Shown here in pieces: positions 1 to 5,060 of a DNA stretch of 5,060 bases. A program made the position numbers and the translations under genes. Every line of letters begins with the position of its first letter. Position 1 is the stretch's first letter. Under the pieces are notes generated by a model. That model saw only the letters and a program-made list of their open reading frames with translations, was not told the origin of the DNA and made no database searches. Where the stretch lies: the NCBI GenBank assembly GCA_903903765.1, contig CAIVAH010000245.1, positions 1 through 5,060 of the forward strand, written 5' to 3'. The stretch is from an uncultured Methylococcaceae bacterium. Lineage in GTDB: Bacteria > Pseudomonadota > Gammaproteobacteria > Methylococcales > Methylomonadaceae.

Positions 1-30
1 GGATATTTATTAATTAAATTTTAATTTAAT

Positions 31-34
31 AAGG
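31..34 (+). promoter_or_regulatory. Ribosome binding site of glpK
   Basis: AAGG lies 8 nt before the ATG at 43. The 30 bases before it are almost entirely A and T and include ATTAAAT (13-19) and ATTTAAT (24-30), an inverted pair around TTTA. The promoter itself must lie mostly outside the window, since only 42 bp of upstream sequence is visible. Confidence 0.7.
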
Positions 35-42
35 CATATTAA

Positions 43-1536
<1,494 letters not shown>

Positions 1537-1551
1537 GTTCTTTGAATTATT

Positions 1552-1556
1552 GGAGA
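1552..1556 (+). promoter_or_regulatory. Ribosome binding site of glpF
   Basis: GGAGA sits 7 nt before the ATG at 1564, inside the 27-bp glpK-glpF gap. The gap contains no terminator or convincing promoter, so the two genes are very probably co-transcribed with separate translation initiation. Confidence 0.8.
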
Positions 1557-1563
1557 CCAGTCA

Positions 1564-2304
1564 ATGAAAGATACATATAAAGAGTTTTTTAGTGAATTAG
1601 CCGGAACCTTTACAATGATGCTATTGGGTTTGGGGGTTGTTGCTATGGCTGTTGTATTCGAGGGCAGCAAAGGTAACTTCGAATCCATCACTTGGGCATG
1701 GGGTTTCGCTGTTATTTTTGGGATCTTGGTTGGCAATTATTCCGGGGCCCATCTAAATCCTGCAGTTAGTGTTGCATTAGCAGCTACAAATCGATTTCCT
1801 TGGCATAAAGTACCTCATTATGTAATGGCTCAAATCTTAGGTGCCTTTCTCGCTTCCCTGGTTGTTTTCATAGACTACTATAACCAGATAATTAAAATGG
1901 ATCCAGGACTAGAGAAAACTGCTGGCATCTTCACCACATTTCCTGCCGAGCGAGGACAATTAATCTTTGGGCTGTTTGACCAAATACTTGGAACATTTAT
2001 ATTGCTCTTCTTAATTCTATGTTCGATTGATCATTTTAAAAAAGTAAAAGCGGACCATTTAATTCCAATTATTATTGGGCTTGTGGTTATTGTAATTGGA
2101 ATGAGTTTTGGTGGAATCTTTGGCTATGCCATCAATCCCGCACGAGACTTTGGACCGAGACTAATGACAGTTATTCTTGGTTTCAAAAATAACGGGCTGA
2201 CTGATGGCACCTTGGTATTCATAATACCCATAATCGGCCCTATAATTGGCGGCATACTTGGCGCGATTGTATACGACAAAACGATAGGAAAACTTAACAT
2301 CTAG
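1564..2304 (+). CDS. glpF: Aquaglyceroporin, glycerol uptake facilitator (MIP family)
   Basis: This is an inner-membrane channel for passive entry of glycerol and similar small polyols. The 246-aa protein has the hourglass fold signature: the first NPA box at 65-67 in SGAHLNPAV and the second at 191-193 in NPARDFGP. Six hydrophobic helices lie roughly at 10-31, 42-58, 85-104, 135-153, 166-186 and 217-236. Asp195 after the second NPAR is the marker that separates glycerol channels from water-specific aquaporins. Aligned to E. coli GlpF, the selectivity filter is W46, G179, Y188 and R194, so only the E. coli Phe200 position differs (Tyr here). It is slightly shorter than E. coli GlpF (281 aa), mainly at the C-terminus and in the loop before the fourth helix. 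It follows glpK by 27 bp, giving the order K-F instead of the E. coli F-K. The assignment is firm; solutes other than glycerol cannot be excluded from sequence. Confidence 0.95.
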   Translation: MKDTYKEFFSELAGTFTMMLLGLGVVAMAVVFEGSKGNFESITWAWGFAVIFGILVGNYSGAHLNPAVSVALAATNRFPWHKVPHYVMAQILGAFLASLVVFIDYYNQIIKMDPGLEKTAGIFTTFPAERGQLIFGLFDQILGTFILLFLILCSIDHFKKVKADHLIPIIIGLVVIVIGMSFGGIFGYAINPARDFGPRLMTVILGFKNNGLTDGTLVFIIPIIGPIIGGILGAIVYDKTIGKLNI

Positions 2305-2343
2305 AAAGTAAGCGACTATACGTTTAGAAAAAATGTAATCTGC

Positions 2344-2368
2344 AACTCGCAATAAGCGAGAGTTTTTT
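2344..2368 (+). terminator. Rho-independent terminator of the glpKF unit
   Basis: CTCGC (2346-2350) pairs with GCGAG (2356-2360) around the loop AATAA. Six T residues follow at 2363-2368. The flanking AA/TT can extend the stem if AG at 2361-2362 is bulged. It begins 39 bp after the glpF stop codon, as expected for the end of this operon. It also indicates that the NTF2-like gene downstream is transcribed independently. Confidence 0.8.
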
Positions 2369-2483
2369 CAACATGCTAAACATCAAAATGGGCATTCACC
2401 ACGAATACTGACTGTGCACTGTTTGAAAATCGTCGCGTTACGAGATGATTGTATGAGAACAGAACTAATTAAAGTTAACACAA

Positions 2484-2514
2484 ACAACCATAATTTAGAT
2501 TAAATTATGGTTGT
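2484..2514. repeat. Perfect 14-bp inverted repeat with 3-nt centre
   Basis: The left arm ACAACCATAATTTA (2484-2497) is the exact reverse complement of the right arm TAAATTATGGTTGT (2501-2514); the centre is GAT. It lies 62 bp before the NTF2-like start codon and 115 bp after the glpKF terminator. No T-tract follows on either strand, so it is a poor intrinsic terminator. A TTAACA hexamer at 2475-2480 resembles a -35 element and would put a weak -10 (GATTAA, 17-bp spacing) over the centre, which would suit a repressor operator. An RNA hairpin in the 5' leader is the alternative. The rest of the 272-bp gap (2369-2483 and 2515-2562) shows no other clear element. Confidence 0.75.
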
Positions 2515-2562
2515 GAATCAATTACCTTTTAGACTAAACCATCGTCCACACATTAATTATTT

Positions 2563-2567
2563 AAGAG
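2563..2567 (+). promoter_or_regulatory. Weak ribosome binding site that favours the start at 2577
   Basis: AAGAG is the only purine-rich stretch close to the gene start. Its 9-nt spacing to the ATG at 2577 is normal, whereas 3 nt to the ATG at 2571 is too short. The choice changes the protein by two residues only. Confidence 0.5.
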
Positions 2568-2576
2568 ATTATGATA

Positions 2577-2978
2577 ATGTCGAATAAGCAAGCCATATCA
2601 ATGGCAACCAATAATTTTTATAGCGCCCTAAATATATTATTCACAGGTAATGGTCAGCCAATGAAGGATGCATGGTCTCATACCGATGACGCCACCTATA
2701 TGGGTCCTGATGGTCTCTATTTAATTGGTTGGAGCAATATCGAGCAGATGTGGAATTCAGTTGCGGCGCTTAAGCTCGGAGGGCGAGTGAATCCAAAGCA
2801 ATTGCATACTGTAATCGGCACTGATATGGCATTAATTAGCTGTATTGAAGTTGGTGAAAATGAAGTAAATGGAAAAGCAGAAACCGTTTCTATACGATCA
2901 TCTACAGTTTTTTGCAAAAAGAATGATTCTTGGAAAGTTATCGCACATCAAACTGACTTACTAGGATATATGAGCTGA
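2577..2978 (+). CDS. NTF2-like / SnoaL-like fold protein of unknown function
   Basis: This is a 133-aa cytoplasmic protein with no signal peptide or membrane segment. The layout fits the alpha+beta cone fold of the NTF2/SnoaL/DUF4440 superfamily. An N-terminal amphipathic helix (about 5-22) is followed by the short motif YMGPDGLYLIGWSNIEQMW (41-59). The C-terminal strands are SIRSSTVFCKKNDSWKVIAHQTDLL (105-129), where a strand, a polar turn and W-K-V-I-A-H-Q are typical of the family's last hairpin. This fold serves enzymes (isomerases, cyclases, hydrolases) and non-catalytic binding domains alike, and no catalytic set can be assigned here. An in-frame ATG at 2571 is possible, but the purine-rich AAGAG at 2563-2567 is only 3 nt from it and 9 nt from the ATG at 2577, so the later start is preferred. 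The gene stands alone behind a terminator and converges on the reductase gene with a 24-bp gap. Confidence 0.8.
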   Translation: MSNKQAISMATNNFYSALNILFTGNGQPMKDAWSHTDDATYMGPDGLYLIGWSNIEQMWNSVAALKLGGRVNPKQLHTVIGTDMALISCIEVGENEVNGKAETVSIRSSTVFCKKNDSWKVIAHQTDLLGYMS

Positions 2979-3002
2979 GCAAGTGATCAGAGGCTCAATA
3001 AA

Positions 3003-4322
3003 TTACACACTACGGAATTGAAGCTCTTCAATAATAATACGTTCTGAAGAAAATCCAAGCGCTGTGAATTGTTTACGCATATCTTCAACAAAAGCTTTTG
3101 TTCCGCATAGCATGACCGCGTAGTCTTCTAACTCGACTTCATCAACAACTTTCCTTGCCGTCAACCTACCTTCGGATTTGGACGTCCATAATTTATAGTC
3201 AATATATGAATTTGTTTGTAAATAATGCTCGCTAATTTCTTTATCATAAACAGCGTCATCTTTAGTTTTAACAACGTAATACAGCCAAATTCTTCTAAAA
3301 TCTTCATTGCTTATTTCGAACCTAAGCATGCTTAAAAAAGGAGTAATGCCGATTCCGGCTCCAATCCAAACCATTCGTCGATATGGTGCAAATCGGTGAA
3401 GTGTAAAGCTTCCAAATGGCCCATATACATCTACAACACTGCCCGATCCTTGATCTACTTTTTCAATAAGGGATGATAGCTGTTTTGTGAAATCGCCAAC
3501 TTGATTAATTGACAGCCTCAGCTTTCGTTCTGTGGGGCTTGATGAAATACTAAAGGGGTGAAGCTCGTTTTTCTTATCGTTAAATTCAGGGATAGCAATG
3601 AAAACAAAATTCCCTGGAATATACATCATCCGTCTTTCAATTGGATCCATTATCAAATCAATAATCTTATCATTACGTTGCTCAATGCTTAATAATTTAT
3701 ACTTAAAACAAGGTCCGAATTTTCTAAAGAAATATATGCGATAACCCCAAGAAAACAGTCCTATAAATAACAAAAAAACTATCCAAGTTCTAAGTGGCTC
3801 ATAACTGTTAATGGTCCCTGGTTCAATTGACGCATGGAATGTGCCAATTAGGAAAAGAATACCTATTGTGCGATGAAATCTTAGCCATGGCTCATAGCGC
3901 ATCTTTTTGTTATAGGCCAAAATACCTAGCAATAGAATGAAATAGAAAACAAGAATATCTGCTGATCTGGTATTAGATGACCAAAAAGGAACTAAAAGCT
4001 CAGCAACTGATCTTCCATTTGTGTAGGCATCAAGGCTTAGTAGAACCACATGAGCAAGCATCATTCCAATTGCCACAATACCAAGTTTGCGGTGAATTAT
4101 TACCGCATTATCAAGTCCGCCAAATAAAAATTCTAAAGAATGTGCTCGAATAACCGTAAGAATTGCAAGGGATGCGAGCGTGGCTGACCAGAGCATTACT
4201 AGCTTTGATAATAAAAGAAAAGGATAGCCATATGCATTTAAAAGTAAATCTTGATTCCCCATTAAGCAAAGAGCAGTCGTCATTGCTAAACTAAAGGTAA
4301 TTAAAAAACTTCCCTTTGTCAT
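3003..4322 (-). CDS. Membrane flavocytochrome, ferric reductase / NADPH oxidase (NOX-like) superfamily
   Basis: The 439-aa protein joins a haem-binding membrane domain to a cytoplasmic FAD/NAD(P)H dehydrogenase domain, and should pass electrons from NAD(P)H through FAD and haem across the inner membrane to ferric iron or oxygen. Hydrophobic helices lie roughly at 5-21, 33-58, 78-97, 120-137, 151-165 and 179-198. Candidate haem ligands are H77 and H91 in one helix and H150 and H163 in another. The FAD motif HPFSISSSP is at 255-263 and YGPFGSF at 300-306. The nucleotide motif GAGIGITPFLSMLR is at 321-334, CGTKAFVEDM at 406-415, and an aromatic F436 near the C-terminus may stack on the flavin. 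A TTG at 4394 would add 24 residues, but it lies just upstream of the predicted transcription start; the ATG at 4322 has AAAGGA in front and is followed directly by the first helix. Superfamily is certain; the acceptor (Fe3+, oxygen or other) is not determined. Confidence 0.9.
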   Translation of the reverse strand: MTKGSFLITFSLAMTTALCLMGNQDLLLNAYGYPFLLLSKLVMLWSATLASLAILTVIRAHSLEFLFGGLDNAVIIHRKLGIVAIGMMLAHVVLLSLDAYTNGRSVAELLVPFWSSNTRSADILVFYFILLLGILAYNKKMRYEPWLRFHRTIGILFLIGTFHASIEPGTINSYEPLRTWIVFLLFIGLFSWGYRIYFFRKFGPCFKYKLLSIEQRNDKIIDLIMDPIERRMMYIPGNFVFIAIPEFNDKKNELHPFSISSSPTERKLRLSINQVGDFTKQLSSLIEKVDQGSGSVVDVYGPFGSFTLHRFAPYRRMVWIGAGIGITPFLSMLRFEISNEDFRRIWLYYVVKTKDDAVYDKEISEHYLQTNSYIDYKLWTSKSEGRLTARKVVDEVELEDYAVMLCGTKAFVEDMRKQFTALGFSSERIIIEELQFRSV

Positions 4323-4331
4323 AATAAGCAG

Positions 4332-4337
4332 TCCTTT
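4332..4337 (-). promoter_or_regulatory. Ribosome binding site that sets the reductase start at 4322
   Basis: On the minus strand AAAGGA ends 9 nt before the ATG at 4322-4320. Neither of the upstream in-frame alternatives (TTG at 4394, ATG at 4349) is preceded by a comparable Shine-Dalgarno sequence. Confidence 0.75.
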
Positions 4338-4397
4338 ATATTTCCTCATTTTTTCAGTATGAGCGCAATGCAAAAAGATTTGTGGCACGTACAAATA

Positions 4398-4427
4398 ATT
4401 TTAAATTTGCTGAGATTAACATATCAA
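4398..4427 (-). promoter_or_regulatory. Sigma-70-type promoter of the reductase gene
   Basis: On the minus strand TTGATA (4427-4422) matches the -35 consensus at five of six positions. TAAAAT (4403-4398) matches the -10 consensus at five of six. The spacer is 18 bp. Transcription would begin near 4391, giving a leader of about 70 nt before the ATG at 4322. The reductase therefore probably has its own transcription unit instead of relying on the polyphosphate kinase gene upstream. Confidence 0.6.
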
Positions 4428-4563
4428 ATGTTTTGTTCGCCTATTTATATATTTAAATGGTTATCGAGAGCTTAAACTGGGTAGATAAGAATTGAGCTGA
4501 TTTTGATTGTAGAAACCAACTGGTTTAAATGCTCACGAATCAAGCTCCTAGTGTTTATTGGAA
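4428..4563. other. Intergenic region between ppk2 and the reductase promoter
   Basis: This is the upstream part of a 241-bp gap. It contains a short palindrome, AAACCA (4513-4518) and TGGTTT (4521-4526) around AC, and a very AT-rich tract at 4442-4458. A weak inverted pair, AGCTTAA at 4470-4476 with TTGAGCT near 4492-4498, contains a G-T mismatch. None has a following T-tract on the minus strand, so I cannot point to a clear terminator for the polyphosphate kinase gene. No ORF with coding character is seen. Confidence 0.5.
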
Positions 4564-5060
4564 TTAATATATATTAGGTACGAAATTCTGTGTATCCATG
4601 GATGGGCGAACGTAATTACTAGGCTGACTCCTTCTCTCTGGAAGGGTAAATGGATGAGTTTTTATTTCTTCATATGGAACCTGATTTAAGAGGTGATGTA
4701 TGCAATTCAGTCGAGCAGATTTCTTATTATCTGCATTCACTACATACCAAGGACTTATTTTGGTACTAGTCATTTCAAACATATAATCTTTAGCTTTAGA
4801 GTATTCAACCCATAAATCACGAGCCTTTATATCCATTGGACTTAATTTCCAGCGCTTGATTGGATCTTTTGCTCTCTCTTGAAATCGGCTTTCTTGAACA
4901 GCATCACTAACTGAAAACCAATATTTGATTAAAATAATGCCTGATCGAATCAGTAAATTTTCAAATTCTGGGCAATCTTTCATGAATTGCAGATACTCTT
5001 GATCTGAGCAGAATCCCATTACCTTTTCCACACCCCCTCGATTATACCAAGAGCGATCAA
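4564..5060 (-). CDS. ppk2: Polyphosphate kinase 2 (PPK2), C-terminal part; 5' end beyond window
   Basis: PPK2 enzymes transfer phosphate between polyphosphate and nucleotides in the cytoplasm. Class I members act mainly on nucleoside diphosphates, making ATP or GTP from polyphosphate or the reverse. The visible 164 codons begin with DRSWYNRGGVEKVMGFC, the family's conserved Walker B-region motif (FDRSWYNR). They continue with IILIKYWFSVSD, the lid motif KRWKLSPMD, PWYVVNADNKKSARLNCIHHLL and the C-terminal PER...VPNIY tail. The GTG at 5031 is not the start: the frame stays open to the right edge and codes for conserved residues upstream of it. About half of a typical single-domain protein of about 300 aa, including the Walker A loop, must lie outside the window. 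The single visible domain and lid sequence resemble class I, but the class call is tentative. It is co-directional with the reductase gene, 241 bp upstream of it. Confidence 0.93.
   Translation of the reverse strand, partial: DRSWYNRGGVEKVMGFCSDQEYLQFMKDCPEFENLLIRSGIILIKYWFSVSDAVQESRFQERAKDPIKRWKLSPMDIKARDLWVEYSKAKDYMFEMTSTKISPWYVVNADNKKSARLNCIHHLLNQVPYEEIKTHPFTLPERRSQPSNYVRPSMDTQNFVPNIY

Noticed and set aside
13..30. ATTAAAT / ATTTAAT inverted pair upstream of glpK as an operator
   Set aside because: It is made only of A and T in a very AT-rich leader, where 7-bp matches arise easily, and the promoter region is not visible.
2373..2411. Tiny ORF beginning ATG at 2373 just after the glpKF terminator
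   Set aside because: It has 12 codons, starts within a few bases of the terminator T-tract and has no properly spaced ribosome binding site.
2423..2457. Candidate promoter TTGAAA (2423-2428) with TATGAG (2452-2457)
   Set aside because: The spacer is 23 bp, too long for a sigma-70 promoter, and no better -10 lies at 16-18 bp.
2976..2997. Possible bidirectional terminator between the convergent genes (TGAGC at 2976-2980 with GCTCA at 2993-2997)
   Set aside because: The stem is only 5 bp with a 12-nt loop containing TGATCA, it overlaps the stop codon, and no T-tract follows on either strand.

Overview
The window is an AT-rich, densely coded stretch of bacterial chromosome. It holds five protein genes in two opposing blocks that converge near position 2990. 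I see no RNA gene, insertion sequence, CRISPR array or phage gene. The glycerol kinase aligns with the E. coli enzyme almost residue for residue, with no gap through the active site. That, together with the low GC, makes an AT-rich gammaproteobacterium (for example a Legionella-like lineage) plausible, but this is inference from protein resemblance.

Plus strand, 43-2304: a two-gene glycerol uptake operon, glpK (glycerol kinase) then glpF (glycerol channel), separated by 27 bp. The order is the reverse of E. coli glpFK. GlpF lets glycerol diffuse in and GlpK traps it as sn-glycerol 3-phosphate. A rho-independent terminator at 2344-2368 closes the unit. The kinase keeps its catalytic residues but has lost the arginine through which E. 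coli GlpK binds fructose-1,6-bisphosphate, and its IIA-Glc docking segment is altered, so its control probably differs from E. coli.

2305-2576: a 272-bp gap holding the terminator and a perfect 14-bp inverted repeat with a 3-nt centre (2484-2514), probably an operator or RNA hairpin ahead of the next gene. The small gene at 2577-2978 (plus) encodes an NTF2/SnoaL-like protein of unknown substrate.

Minus strand, 5060-3003: the 3' part of a polyphosphate kinase 2 gene that runs off the right edge (4564-5060), then a 241-bp gap, then a membrane flavocytochrome of the ferric reductase/NADPH oxidase superfamily (3003-4322). The reductase has its own good promoter at 4398-4427, which also shows that its start is the ATG at 4322 and not a TTG further upstream. 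Its four haem-ligand histidines have the 14- and 13-residue spacings of eukaryotic NOX2, making it a candidate bacterial NOX or a ferric reductase.

I find no evidence of a new multi-gene system. The points most worth following are the NOX-like reductase, the altered allosteric sites of GlpK and the long inverted repeat before the NTF2-like gene.
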